Source: Arachis hypogaea
Lineage: Eukaryota > Streptophyta > Magnoliopsida > Fabales > Fabaceae
Length of the DNA: 64,000 nucleotides
Assembly (NCBI RefSeq): GCF_003086295.3
Contig: NC_092048.1
Span: 88,082,626 to 88,146,625 of the forward strand
Direction of reading: 5' to 3'
Positions 1 to 10,429 of the stretch are shown here, in pieces (the first letter of the stretch is position 1; every line of letters begins with the position of its first letter). Under the pieces are notes generated by a model that worked only from the letters and a program-made list of their open reading frames with translations, had not been told where the DNA came from and did not search any database. Position numbers and translations under genes: made by a program.

Positions 1-1286
1 TTCTAGGGATTTAGAGTTTGCCTGCTGAGGTGGTTGTTGCTGCTGAGATTAAAATTGGTGGTTATTGTGATTGTTCTGTTGAAAGCCCTCCTGAGAATTA
101 TTGTTGAAATTCTGAGGTCTCTGAGGTTAGTCCCTCCATCCAAAATTTTGGTGATTCCTCCACCCATGATTATATGTCTTAGAATATGGATCATTGTTAA
201 GATTTCTAGGATCACTCCCCATGTAATTGACCTATTCAGAAGAGCATTGAGCATGGTCATAATTATCATTTTGCACAAAATTACCTGTCATGTCATAAGA
301 AATCTCTTGAGATGAGTTTTGGGTGTTGATAGCTGAGACTTGCATGCCACCCATCTGTTGAGTAAGTAGACTTATTTGCTGAGACATAAGCTTGTTCTGA
401 GCAAGAAGAGCATTAAGAGCTTCTACTTCCATAACACCCTTCTTCTGAGGAGCCTCAAAGTTCACAGGATTCCTGTTAGATGAGTATAAATATTGGTTGC
501 TAGCAACCAATTCAATTAGCTCAATAGTCTCCTCCGGTGTCTTCTTCTTGTGTAATAAACCACCTGCAGAATTATCTAAGCACATCTTGGACATTTCACC
601 CAAGCCTTCATAAAAGATGTCTAGTTGGGTCCATTTAGAGAACATGTCCGGAGGGCACTGTCTAATCAGTAGCTTGTAACTCTCCCAAGCTTCATAAAGA
701 GTTTCACCATCCCTCTGCCTGAAGGTTTGAACCTCCACCCTAAGCTTAGTCAGCTTCTTTGGTGGAAAAAATTTAGTAAGAAACTCAATAACAACCTTGT
801 CCCAAGTATTCAAACTCTCCTTGGGTTGGAAATCTAGCCATAGCTTTGCTCCATCCCTCAGAGCAAACGGGAAGAGCATGAGTTTATACACCTCTGGATT
901 CACTCCATTTGTCTTCACAGTATCACAAATCTGCAAAAAATTAGAAATAAATTGATTTGGATCTTCGTGGGGAAGACCATGATACTAGCAGTTTTGTTGC
1001 ACCAGGGTGACAAATTGTGGCTTCAACTCAAAGTTGTTTGCAGCTATAGGAGGCACCACAATGCTTTTTCCATAAAGATCTGCAGTAGGAGCAGGGTAAG
1101 AGCCAAGAACTCTTCTTTGTTCTTCATTCCCATTCGGATTTGCCACATTGGCATTAACAGCATTATTGTGATGTATAGTGGATTCTGCAGCCTTGCAAAG
1201 TCTTGCTTGTTGTAAACGTCGCCTGAAAGTTCTTTCAGGTTCAGGATCAAAGTCTAAAAGATATTCCTTGTCTCTGTTCCTGCGCA
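1..1286 (-). pseudogene. gag: gag pseudogene of element A (partial)
   Basis: This encodes the N-terminal and central part of a retrotransposon Gag, the structural protein of the cytoplasmic virus-like particle. The ATG at 1286 begins MRRNRDKE, and an in-frame TTG lies just upstream. The frame contains the Athila-type block FELKPQF, then DTVKTNG, LMLFPFA and LTKFFPP, followed by a Gln/Asn-rich tail. The same frame stays readable to the window edge but is broken by in-frame stops at 985-987 (TAG), 232-234 (TAG), 127-129 (TAA) and 49-51 (TAA). No CCHC zinc knuckle is visible in the part present. It is closest in layout to the gag of E and G in this window. The reading frame is certain and the pseudogene status is clear from four stops. 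Confidence 0.88.
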
Positions 1287-1917
1287 TAAACAAACAGAAG
1301 ACAAGAAAAGATGGGATTCTCTACGTCAGAGTGCAGAGAACTCCTAGTAAGGTAACCTGTGTAAAGAAATAAAATAAAAACACTAAAAAAAATTAAAATT
1401 TTTGAAAATATTTTTTTTTAAAATATAGATAGGTAAATTAAAACAAAATTACTAGGTGACACCAAACTTAATTCCAGAAATAAAAAAATAATTGAGCAAA
1501 ATTTTAAGAGTTAAAGCTAAAATTTAAATAAGACTAATAAAATAGAAAAATAAAAATAAAAGAAATAAATAAATAAAGAAGGAAAACGAAAATGAAATAT
1601 GATAAAATAAATAAAAAAAGATGAAAGAAGGTAAAAGAAAATAAAACTAATAAAATTAAAAAAATAATGAAAGAAAATAAACGAAAGTGAAATAAAAAAA
1701 TTAAAAAGAAAACGAAGGTAAAAGAAAATAAAAAAGGGAAACGGAAGTGGGTGGTACGAATGAAAGAAAGAAAGAACGAAGAAAAGAAAAAAAAATTACG
1801 GGAATAAAAATAAACATATAAAGAAACAAAAATTAATAATAATAAAATAAAACTAATTAAAAGAAAAATTATCTAATCTAAGAAATCAAACAACGAGTAG
1901 TTGTCAATCACAATCAA
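1287..1917 (-). other. Untranslated leader of element A
   Basis: About 630 bp between the gag start and the PBS, very A-rich on the plus strand. No ORF or stable structure was seen. It carries one copy of the word TAAGTTTGGTGT (minus strand, near 1450) that recurs in the leaders of C, E, G and J. Confidence 0.7.
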
Positions 1918-1935
1918 TCCCCGGCAACAGCGCCA
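1918..1935 (-). other. Primer-binding site of element A (tRNA-Asp type)
   Basis: On the minus strand this reads TGGCGCTGTTGCCGGGGA, one mismatch from the complement of the 3' end of plant tRNA-Asp. It lies 6 bases from the end of the LTR, the position expected for the site that primes minus-strand DNA synthesis. Confidence 0.85.
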
Positions 1936-1941
1936 AAAACT

Positions 1942-3617
1942 TGGTGCGGTAATTTATAACCCACAAACTAACTGGCAAGTGCACCGGGTCGTACCAAGTA
2001 ATACCTCAGGTGAGTGAGGGTCGATCCCACGAGGATTGAAGGACTAAGCAACAATGGTTAATTGATTTACTTAGTTAGGCAAACAGAAAATAGTGTTTGG
2101 GTGTTCAAAGAGCATTAAACAATCGTACAGAAATTAAAATAGTAAAGTAAATGGATTGGGAGTAAAGTATAGAGAAGGTAATTAAGGTTTCAGAGTTATC
2201 TAATTTTTCGGATTAACTTTTCTTACTAACTATTTTAATCATGTAGGATTTAATTTATGACAAACTATATGTGACTAGACCCTAATTCCTTAAACCTTTC
2301 TAGTCTCCTCTAATTTTCATCAACTGCCAATTCCTTGGTCAATTGATTCCAATTAGAGGGTGATGATCAAATTCCAATTTATATGCCACAAAAACTCTAA
2401 TTACCCACAAATAAAAGGATTATATGTCATGTATCCCATTAAATCTAGATAATTAAAATTTAGGAGAATATGTTTTCAAGCTGTTGTTTAAGTAAAGAGC
2501 TTTTCCAAGTTATACAAAAACTCAAATAGAAAGAGGATCATACTTCCATTCCACCCAAATTCATAAGATAAAGAGCGAAAACAATTCTTAAATTATAAAT
2601 CCATACATGAATTAAAATAGAAAAAGCAATAAAATCAATCCATACAAATAGACAGAGCTCCTAACCTTAACAATGGAAGTTTAGTTGCTCATGGTTCAGA
2701 GAAGAATAGACTGATACTGATAAAAGTCATTCATCTGCTGAGCTACCTATTCTAATAGCTACATGAATAAAGTTAGGAAAGCTTTCAAGCAGCGACACCA
2801 GATCGGCTATGCGAAATGGTTCCTGCTAACTTGCGAAGATAGTGAGCACTACCTTAGTCGCTTAACGGGGAGCTAACCCTACAAGAGATAAATCTGAAAC
2901 TAACCATATCCGAAAAGCGGATCCGATCCATGCCAACATAAAGACCATACCTTCCATAAACCTTCATGTGAAAGACGGCAGGTCCAATCTCATCCCATTC
3001 CCAAGCGAACAACGCCATTCATCTCTCAAGTTGGAATGAAAGAATGTTGTGTTGGAATCCCCCTGTTGGAATCCCTTTTTATATCTAATCCTAATTAATT
3101 TAAAAATCTATCTTCTAAAACTAAAATAATATCTTTTCCTAAAAATAATATTTGAATTTAAATTAGAAATAAATTAACAAGTCTTCAGTTGATGGGTGGG
3201 GACCACTCATTTTGTCCATTCTGCAGCTTCTAATATGTGTTTTCTGGGCTGAAAATTGAGTCAAAACAGCCCAGAAATAGGCCCCAACATTTTTCTGCGT
3301 TTTCTGCACGTGGTGCATGTCACGCGTACGCGTCAGGTACGCGCACGCGTCGCTGAGCAAATCTTCAAATCACGCGTACGCGTCAGTCACGCGCACGCGT
3401 CAGTCACACGTACGTGTCGCTCCTCGCTGCCATCTTCTTTTGGTTCTTGTGCTGCAGAAACTCTATCAAATCCAGCCAAATGCTATCTAAAATAAACAAA
3501 ATTGCAAAATACTCAAAGTAGCATCCATATTGTCTAAAATATAATTAATTCTTAATTAAACTCAACAAATTAAATGCAAATTTACTAGGAAAAGATAGGA
3601 AAGATGCTCACGCATCA
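1942..3617 (-). repeat. 5' LTR of element A
   Basis: A 1676-bp LTR. In transcription sense it starts TGATGCGTGAGC and ends ATTACCGCACCA. The PBS adjoins its left (3') end. The U3 side contains CpG-rich palindromes ACGCGTACGCGT. A related, truncated LTR lies at 52614-53786. The sequence downstream of its U3 end (3618 on) belongs to another element and has no polypurine tract, so this is not the 3' LTR of B. Confidence 0.82.
3322..3417. repeat. ACGCGTACGCGT palindrome array in LTR A
   Basis: Five 12-bp palindrome-like words (ACGCGTACGCGT, ACGCGCACGCGT, ACACGTACGTGT) start at 3322, 3339, 3372, 3389 and 3406, with spacings of 17, 33, 17 and 17 bp. They are CpG-dense inside an AT-rich LTR. Similar arrays lie at the same LTR position in D and S2. 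Confidence 0.85.
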
Positions 3618-3743
3618 ATAGTTGTATCGGCGCTTGTTACGGTGCTCCATTTGCTCCATCCGCCGGTCTTGCCGGTTGAACCTCTTGAGGATCTTAAGGA
3701 ACATCTGATGGGTGGATGGTGCTTGTGGTGTGGATGATGGTGC
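3618..3743 (-). pseudogene. C-terminal fragment of third ORF of element B
   Basis: An open stretch of about 42 codons on the minus strand that runs into the LTR of A without a stop. It is rich in Pro/Ser/Thr at first, then strongly basic and helical-looking (KRFNRQDRR, EHRNKRR). This resembles the charged C-terminal part of the third ORF seen in C, G and J in layout rather than in alignable sequence. It could also be an unrelated remnant. The N-terminal part of the ORF, expected between here and the hairpin, is missing. Confidence 0.4.
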
Positions 3744-3755
3744 ATTCACATATGA

Positions 3756-3770
3756 CGCGTGCGCGTCCTA
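3756..3770. repeat. Single CpG palindrome after pol of element B
   Basis: The word GACGCGTGCGCGTC lies downstream of B's pol, where C, E, F, G and J carry their arrays. It matches the palindrome type of LTRs A, D and S2 rather than the GGCGTTNAACGCC type. Confidence 0.55.
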
Positions 3771-3898
3771 GACTCTTGTGCGTCGAATGCTCTTCTTTTT
3801 TTTATGCAGAATGCAGGTGATTATGCAGAAATTATGAATGAACACTGATAAAAACAAAATAAAATAAAACTAGGAATGAAAAGGAAAGATCATACCAT

Positions 3899-3916
3899 GG
3901 TGGGTTGTCTCCCACC
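3899..3916 (-). promoter_or_regulatory. Conserved post-pol hairpin, element B
   Basis: In transcription sense, GGTGGG-AGACAA-CCCACC: a perfect 6-bp stem with a 6-nt loop, 43 nt after the pol stop at 3960-3962. The upstream context is CAAAGTGCTA. Equivalent hairpins with different but compensated stem bases occur in C, E, F, G and J. Confidence 0.7.
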
Positions 3917-3959
3917 TAGCACTTTGCTTTTACGTCCGTAAGTTGGACGGTCCACAAGT

Positions 3960-5310
3960 TCAGTCTTCTTCTATTGGTGGATCCTCCAAGAGGAAGACCT
4001 CCAGGTCCTTATTGTTCTTCATTTTCTCACCATGATATAGCTTCAAGCGGTGGCCATTGACTTTGATGAATTTGGAGCTTGAAGGATGACTCAGGTGGAA
4101 GACTCCGTATGGCTCTGCCTTCTCTATTCTATAGGGACCTTCCCACCTTGATCTCAGCTTGCCTGGCATGAGCCTCAATCTTGAGTTGTAAAGGAGAACC
4201 AGCTTCCCAGGTCTGAACTCTCTTCTCTTGATATGCTTGTCATGCACAATCTTCACCCTCTCTTTGTATAGCCTGGAGTTGTCATATGCTTCGAGTCGAA
4301 GGTTCTCTAGTTCTGCTAGTTGCAGTTTCCTTTCAGCACCAGCCTTCTCAAATCCCATGTTGCATTCTCTTACCGCCCAGAAAGCTTTGTGCTCCACCTC
4401 CACTGGGAGGTGACAAGCCTTGCCATAGACTCATTCCGATGGGTGTCTTGTATGCTGTCCGATAAGCGCAGAGCGCATCTACAAGCCTGGTGCTCCAGTC
4501 TTTTCTATGAGGCTTGATAATCTTCTCCAGTATGCGCTTTATCTCTCTGTTAGACACCTCGTCTTGTCCATTGGTCTGGGGATTGTAAGCTATTGCTACC
4601 TTGTGAACAATGCCATGTTTCTTCAGTAGACCAGTCAATCTCCTGTTACAAAAATGAGTGCCTTGATCACTCACGATTGCTCGTGGTGATCCAAAGTGAC
4701 ATATAATATGATTTCTAACAAAGGAGACAACAACATTAGCATCATCAATACGGGTAGGAATTGCTTCCACCCATTTAGAGACATAATCAACAGCTAACAG
4801 TATGTATAAGAAACCACTAGAGTTTGGGACCCATGAAGTCAATGCCACAAATATAAAAAATTTCACAGAACAACATAAGTTGTTGGGGCATCTCATCCCT
4901 CTTGGATATATTCCCAAACCTTTGGCATGGGTAGCAAGATTTACAGAAGGCAGTAGCATCCTTAAAAAGAGTGGGCCACTAGAATCCACAGTCTAAAATT
5001 TTTCTAGCTGTTCTTTGAGGACCAAAATGTCCACCACTCTCAAAGGAGTGGCAGGCCTCTAAAATTGACTGAAATTCTGATTGAGGCACACACCTTCTAA
5101 TTACTTGGTCAGCACCATACCTCCATAAATATGGGTCATTCCATATATAATATTTGGACTCGCTTTCTAGCTTGTCCCTTTGATGCTTAGTAAAATTAGG
5201 AGGGAAGTTATGACTAACCAAATAATTAGCTATAGGTGCATACCAAGGAACTACTTCAGATATTGTGTGCAAGCTATCAAATGGAAAAGCATCATTGATA
5301 GGAGTGGAAT
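3960..5310 (-). pseudogene. pol (IN): Integrase pseudogene of element B
   Basis: Integrase inserts the cDNA into chromosomes. In order this shows the HHCC zinc-binding region (ESGGHFG, then CKSCYPC), the catalytic core with Asp in GIDFMGP, Asp in SDQGTHF and Glu in [12 protein letters not shown], and a C-terminal basic domain (KLVLLYNSRLRLMPGKLRSRW) that ends at 3960. It is broken by a TAG at 4979-4981, a frameshift near 4820 between the first Asp and the core strand, and a further frameshift near 4400. It lies directly downstream of RNase H in the normal gypsy order. The family assignment is firm; the enzyme cannot be made from this copy. Confidence 0.88.
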
Positions 5311-5600
5311 CACTCTTAATGTGCTCTAGGCGACTCAAGTGGTCTGCCACTAAATTCTGGGAACCACTCTTATCCTTGATTTCTAAATCAAATTCTTGCA
5401 GCAACAATATCCAACGTATTAACCTTGGTTTGGACTCTTTTTTAGCTAACAAATATTTTAGAGCTGCATGGTCTAAGTATACTACCACCTTAGTACCAAG
5501 TAAGTAGGCTCGAAATTTATCCAGAGCAAAAACAATAGCCAGAAGCTCTTTTTCAGTGGTAGTATAATTAGACTGAGCAGTGTATGTCTAAGGTCTTAGA
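5310..5600 (-). pseudogene. pol (RH): RNase H segment pseudogene of element B
   Basis: RNase H removes RNA from the RNA/DNA hybrid during reverse transcription. TTTEKELL and [11 protein letters not shown] carry the second and third acidic catalytic residues. The first (CDTSNHAVGAALAQ) is encoded just upstream, in the frame of the RT part. A small insertion near 5580-5590 shifts the frame between them. The domain joins RT and integrase with no gap. Confidence 0.85.
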
Positions 5601-6908
5601 AGCATAAGCAATTATAAAAGGGTCTTTACCTTTGCGCTGAGCCAGCGCCGCTCCTACTGCATGATTGGAGGTGTCACACATAATCTCAAATGGTTGGCTC
5701 CAGTCTGGCCCTCTCACAATCGGAGCTTGAGTCAAGGCGATCATCAGCTTATCAAACGCTTCCATGCAGTCCTCACTCAGCTCAAACTCAACATCCTTCT
5801 GCAGCAGTCGGGATAAAGGCAATGCTACCTTACTGAAGTACTTGATAAATCTCCGGTAGAAACATGCATGACCAAGGAATGAACGGACTTCCCTCATAGA
5901 GGAGAGGAAAGGTAAACTAGAAATGACATCCACTTTTGTTGGATCAACTGAAATACCAGTATTAGAAATAATGTGTCCTAGAACAATACCTTGTTTTACC
6001 ATAAAATGACATTTTTCAAAATTCAATACAAGGTTTGAACTAACACACCTGTATAATACTCTAGCTAAACTATCCAAGAAAAGGTCGAATGAATCACCAT
6101 ACACACTAAAGTCGTCCATAAAAACTTCCATACAGCTCTCAAGAAGATCTGAGAAAATACTTATCATGTATCTTTGGAAAGTAGCCGGTGCATTACATAA
6201 GCCAAAAGGCATCCTCTTGTATGCATACGTTCCAAAGGGACATGTAAAAGTAGTTTTCTCCTGATCTTCAAGAGCTATATGAATTTGAAAATAGCCAGTG
6301 TAACCATCTAGAAAACAGTAGTGTGATTTACCTGACAAGCGATCAAGCATCTGATGGATGAAGGGCAGTGGGTAGTGATCATTGCGAGTAGCCTGGTTGA
6401 GGCGCCTGTAATCAATGCATACCCTCCAGGAATTCTACACTCTAGTTGTCAAGAGCTCTCCATGCTCATTCCTCACTTTTGTGACTCCAAACTTCTTTGG
6501 TACCACCTGTACTGGGCTAACCCATTCACTATCTGAGATGGGGTAGATGATATCAGCTTTAAGCAGTTTGGTCACTTCCTTCTTGATAACTTCTAAGATG
6601 GTGGGGTTCAACCGCCTTTGAGGTTGACAGACAGGCATTGCTCCCTCTTCTAAAAATATACGGTGCTCACAGACTTTAGGGTTGATGCCTACTATATCTG
6701 CCAAGCTCCACCCAATAGCTCTCTTGTGTCTTCTCAGCACATCAAGCAACTGCTCCTTCCGTTGGAAAGTGAGTTCCCTTGCAATGATAACTAGGAGCTT
6801 CTGATGATCCTCAAGGTAAGCATACTTGAGGTGGGGTGGAAGGGGCTTCAACTCCATTTTCTGCTCATGGCTAGGCACTTGATCATCTGGAGCCATTGGT
6901 GGTGGCAA
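5568..6908 (-). pseudogene. pol (RT): Reverse transcriptase pseudogene of element B
   Basis: RNA-directed DNA polymerase of a gypsy element. Visible blocks are [61 protein letters not shown], the active-site box FMDD and GHIISNTGISVD. The two halves are in one frame and are separated by a TAG at 6435-6437. The catalytic aspartates remain. The wording of the motifs is typical of Athila rather than of chromoviruses. Confidence 0.9.
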
Positions 6909-6953
6909 GGTGTCTTCATCTTATTCAGAGGGCTTTCCCACACTTGCACCTTG

Positions 6954-7032
6954 CTCCATGTGCGTATCTTCTACTTCTTCTTGGTGAACTGCAGCTACAG
7001 TTTCCTCCATGTGCGTATCTTCTACTTCTTCT
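6954..7032. repeat. Short 51-bp-period duplication in pol of B
   Basis: A 28-bp word beginning CTCCATGTGCGTATC occurs at 6954-6981 and again at 7005-7032. The 51-bp period keeps the frame (17 codons). It lies in the linker between protease and RT. Confidence 0.85.
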
Positions 7033-8226
7033 CAGCAACTCCAACTACCGAGATTATGCTTTTATCTGCCAAAACAAAACGTGCTGCCAACCTTTTTAAG
7101 GTAGGGAGCCTCAAGGCATCATATACAGATAATTGCATAATACTAACACATGCACCCAAATCATACATGCAGTCAAAAAATTGTACACCCTCAATAGTAA
7201 TAGTAACCATGCATGGACCCGGATCACTATATTTTTCCGGTACAGCACCCATTAAAGCAGAAATAGAGCTACCTAGAGGAGTAGTTTCTAAATCATGTAT
7301 TTTATCTTTATTCATGCATAAATCTTTTAGAAACTTAGCATACTTAGGTACCTGGCGAATGGTATCAAAAAGGAGAATAGTTACCTCAACCTTTTTGAAG
7401 ATCTCCACCATCTTGGGGTCTAGCTCCATCTACTTTCTGGATTTCCTAGCAAGGTGTGAAAATGGAATGGAAATGGCTTCTCTTGTAACTTCATCTTCTT
7501 TTGGTACTCCATTCCTTGGTTGAGCCTCTTCTTCTTCAACCATGTCTTGTACTTCATCCTCTCCTTCAGTATCCTCTACTTCAACAATGTCTTCAACATG
7601 AATGTCTTCTTTTAAGCTTGGCTCTTCATGACTCCTCTCTTGCAGTGTGACTCCAGACCTCAAAGTAATGGCATTGATTCTACCCTTGGGGTTGGGTAGA
7701 GGTTGAGAAGGTAGTACACTGGAGCTTGAAGGTTGATTGTTGGGAGTAGAGGGTGGTTCCAAGCGAGATATTAGTGCTTGTAGAGTGGAGTTAAGACCAT
7801 TTATGGTAGAGCTAAGTGTATTCTGAATGACTTTTTGTCCTTGCACAATAGAACAAAGCATCTCATCACTGGAAGAGGAAGGGGGATAGGTAATTTTAGG
7901 GGCTTACTGTTGGTTGTTCTGAGGTGCTTGGGATTGCCTTTGGTGGGGTGCTCGGTAAGCCTGGCCTTGGTTCTGCTGTTGGTAGGGAGGGTTCTATTGA
8001 TACCAGTTCTGCTGATTGTTGTTGTTGTTCCACCTCTGATTTCCACCATTGTCTCTGCCTCCTTGGTTATAGTTGTCCCTCCATCCTTGGTTGGAATTAT
8101 CTCTCCATCCTTGGTTGGAGTTATCTTGCCAACCTTGATTGTAGTTTTCACCTTGGTTATAATTACCGCCTTGTTGATAGTTCCCTTGATTCGGGCGGTT
8201 ATAGTAGTTGCTGGTAGCTGCCAAGG
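7022..8226 (-). pseudogene. gag-pro: gag C-terminus and protease pseudogene of element B
   Basis: One reading frame from the gag tail to the aspartic protease that cleaves the polyprotein. The gag part (8224-7994) is a low-complexity Asn/Gln/Gly tail with repeats of the NQGWRDN type (about 8040-8150). An acidic linker with EDTEGEDE follows. The protease shows CMYDLGACVSIM (active-site DLGA) and the flap-side ILGR region is not obvious. Stops lie at 7994-7996, near 7907 and at 7430-7432. The N-terminal gag is lost at the junction with C. Confidence 0.82.
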
Positions 8227-8379
8227 TGATGAGCGGATATTTTATACGCTTTTGGGGGGTATTTTCATATAGTTTTTAGTATGATCTAGCTACTTTTTAA
8301 TATATTTTTATTAGTTTTATTGCAAAAATCACATTTCTGGACTTTACTATGAGTTTGTATGTTTTTGTGTAATTTCAGG

Positions 8380-8538
8380 TATTTTCTGGCTGAAATTGAA
8401 GGACCTGAGCAAAAATCTGATTCAGAGGCTGAAAAAGGACTGCAGATGCTGTTGGATTCTGACCTCCTTGCACTCGAAATGGATTTTCTGGAGCTACAGA
8501 AGCCCAAATGGTGCGCTCTCAATTGCGTTGGAAAGTAG
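8380..8538 (+). other. Conserved 52-codon open frame inside LTR
   Basis: Directly after ATTTCAGG (a good 3' splice-site look-alike), a frame starting YFLAEIEGPEQKSDSE and ending at TAG runs 52 codons. The same frame with the same length is at 54476-54634 in J, and homologous frames lie in the LTRs of E and G (G's left LTR has one stop). It has no ATG at its start. It may be only conserved LTR sequence; see the matching finding. Confidence 0.4.
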
Positions 8539-8603
8539 ACATCCACGGCTTTCCAAAAATATATAATACTCCATACTTTGCCCAAGTTATGACGACGTAA
8601 ATT

Positions 8604-8710
8604 GGTGTTTAACCCGAAGTCCTTACCCTATTCGGCGTTAAACGCCAGAAACAGGTTGCAAACTAGAGTTAAACACCAGAAACAGGCTACAACCTGGCGT
8701 TTAACTCCAA
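8604..8710. repeat. GGCGTTNAACGCC palindrome array in LTR C
   Basis: Four copies of the palindrome-like word, some degenerate (GGTGTTTAACCC, GGCGTTAAACGCC, GAGTTAAACACC, GGCGTTTAACTCC), with central TT at about 8608, 8638, 8669 and 8700: spacings of 30, 31 and 31 bp. Confidence 0.8.
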
Positions 8711-9806
8711 ATAAAGTCTCTACATATGGAAGCTTCAATGCTCAGCCCAAGCACACACCAAGTGGGCCCCAGAAGTGGATTTCTGCATTATCTATCTTAG
8801 TTTACTCAATTTCTGTAAACCTAGGTCACTAGCTTAGTATAAAAACTACTTTTAGAGATCTATTTGGGATTTCATGACATTTTTTCACGTTTTACATTGT
8901 ATCTCTACGGTATAAGTCTCTAAACTCCATGATTGGAGGCGGGGAGCTCTGTTGTGTCTTGATGAATTAATGCAATTACTTCTATTTTCTATTCAACACG
9001 CTTGTTTTTGTTCTAAGATATTCACTCGTACCTAACCATAAAGAATGTGATGATCTGTGACACTCATCATCATTCTTTACCTATGAACGTGTGCCTGACA
9101 ACCACTTACGTTCTATCTGTAATAGCTTGAGTGTATATCTCTTGGGTTCCTGGTTCAGGAGTTTGATTGCCTCTCCTGACAACAGAGCGTTCAACTCCAT
9201 GAATCCAGAGTCTTCGTGGTAAAAGCTAGAATCAATTGGCCGCCATGCTTGAGATCCGGAACGTCTAAACCATATCTATGGTATTCTGAGTAGGATCTGG
9301 GAAGGGATGACTGTGACGAGCTTCAAACTCACAAGTATTGGGCGTAGTGACAGATGCAAAAGGATCAATGGATCTTATTCGAATACAAGTGAGAACCGAC
9401 AGATGATTAGCCATGTACATGGACATTTTTCACTGAGAGGACGGGAGGTAGCCATTGACGACGGTGAAACCCAACATATAGCTTGCCATGGAAGGAGCCT
9501 TGCATGCGCGAAGAAGAAGATGGAAGGAAAGCAGTGACTCAGAGACAAAGCATCTCCAAAACCTCAATCTGTTCTCCATTACTGCATAACAAGTATTATT
9601 TAATTTATGCTATTTATTCTTCATAAACATAATCATTTTCATTACTAATTTCCTGACTAAGAGTTACAAAATAACCATAGCTTGCTTCAAGCCGACAATC
9701 TTCGTGGGATCGACCCTTACTCACGTAAGGTATTACTTGGACGACCCAGTGCACTTGCTGGTTAGTTGTGCGGAGTTGTGAATCATAATTTTGTGCACCA
9801 AGTTTT

Positions 9807-9824
9807 TGGCGCCGTTGCCGGGGA
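9807..9824 (+). other. Primer-binding site of element C (tRNA-Asp)
   Basis: TGGCGCCGTTGCCGGGGA, a perfect 18-nt complement of the plant tRNA-Asp 3' end, 6 nt after the LTR end CACCA. Confidence 0.93.
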
Positions 9825-10429
9825 TTGTTTGAGTTTGGACAACTAACGGTTTATTTTGTTGCTTAGATTAGGAAAATTTTTCTTTTTGGTTTAGAGTCTT
9901 CCGTTTGAGTTTAGTTTCATATTTTAAGTTTGGTGTCTTTTGTGTTTCTGTTTTTTTAATATTTTTTTTAAAAGTTGTTCTTAGTGTTCATCGTGGTGTT
10001 TAAAGTTTTCCTGTTTATTTTCTTTGTTTTGATCTAAAAATTTAAGTTTGGTGTCATTTTTGCTGTTTTTCTCCTTCTTCATTAATTTCAAAAATATCTT
10101 TTCCCTTTAATTTAATTAATTTTCGAAATTTCCTTTAAAAATTCAGATTTTAAGCTTAAAACCTTTTATTCTATCTTATCTTAGTTTTGAAATTTTAAAA
10201 TTCAAAATTTTTTTCAAAAATCATATCAAAAGTTTTTCAAATCTTCTTAATTAAGTAATTATTCTAGTTTTCAAGTTTATTTTTCTTTTAGTTTTCAAAA
10301 TCTATATTTTATTTTCTAATTATTTTATTTTATCTTATTAATCTTAATTATTCGGTTTGCTTCTACTTAATTAAAATAAAAATAAAAATATTTTTTACTT
10401 ATAACTCACATCATCTCCCTTTCTCCATC
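9825..10429 (+). other. Untranslated leader of element C
   Basis: T-rich leader of about 600 bp. Two copies of TAAGTTTGGTGT lie at 9925-9936 and 10043-10054. No long ORF is seen. Confidence 0.75.

Larger units (their letters stand above)
1..3617 (-). mobile_element. Element A: Athila-like Ty3/gypsy retrotransposon, 5' part
   Basis: Read on the minus strand, this holds a complete LTR, a tRNA-Asp PBS, an AT-rich leader and a gag reading frame that leaves the window at base 1. The LTR lies directly against the remnant of element B, so A appears to have inserted into B's third ORF. The target-site duplication cannot be checked because A's other end is outside the window. The family is recognised from the gag sequence and PBS; the decayed gag shows it is not recent. 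Confidence 0.85.
3618..8226 (-). mobile_element. Element B: Athila-like retrotransposon, internal fragment
   Basis: A minus-strand internal region running gag C-terminus, protease, RT, RNase H, integrase, post-pol hairpin and a scrap of a third ORF. It is cut on the left by the LTR of A and on the right by the LTR of C, which starts at 8227 inside B's gag. No LTR of its own is recognisable here. All coding parts carry stops or frameshifts, so it is an old, dead copy. Confidence 0.82.
8227..9800 (+). repeat. 5' LTR of element C
   Basis: A 1574-bp LTR from TGATGAGCGGATATTTTATA to TTTTGTGCACCA. It holds a conserved 52-codon frame (8380-8538) and palindromes near 8600-8710. A TATA-like AGTATAAAAAC near 8840 could mark the promoter. 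The 3' copy at 18432 matches over its first about 1254 bp. Confidence 0.88.

Noticed and set aside
1942..3617. LTR A as the 3' LTR of element B
   Set aside because: There is no polypurine tract at its U3 side and the PBS and gag on its other side make it the 5' LTR of A.
7835..8272. Val/Leu-rich 145-codon ORF resembling a membrane protein
   Set aside because: Antisense shadow of the Asn/Gln-rich gag tail of B.
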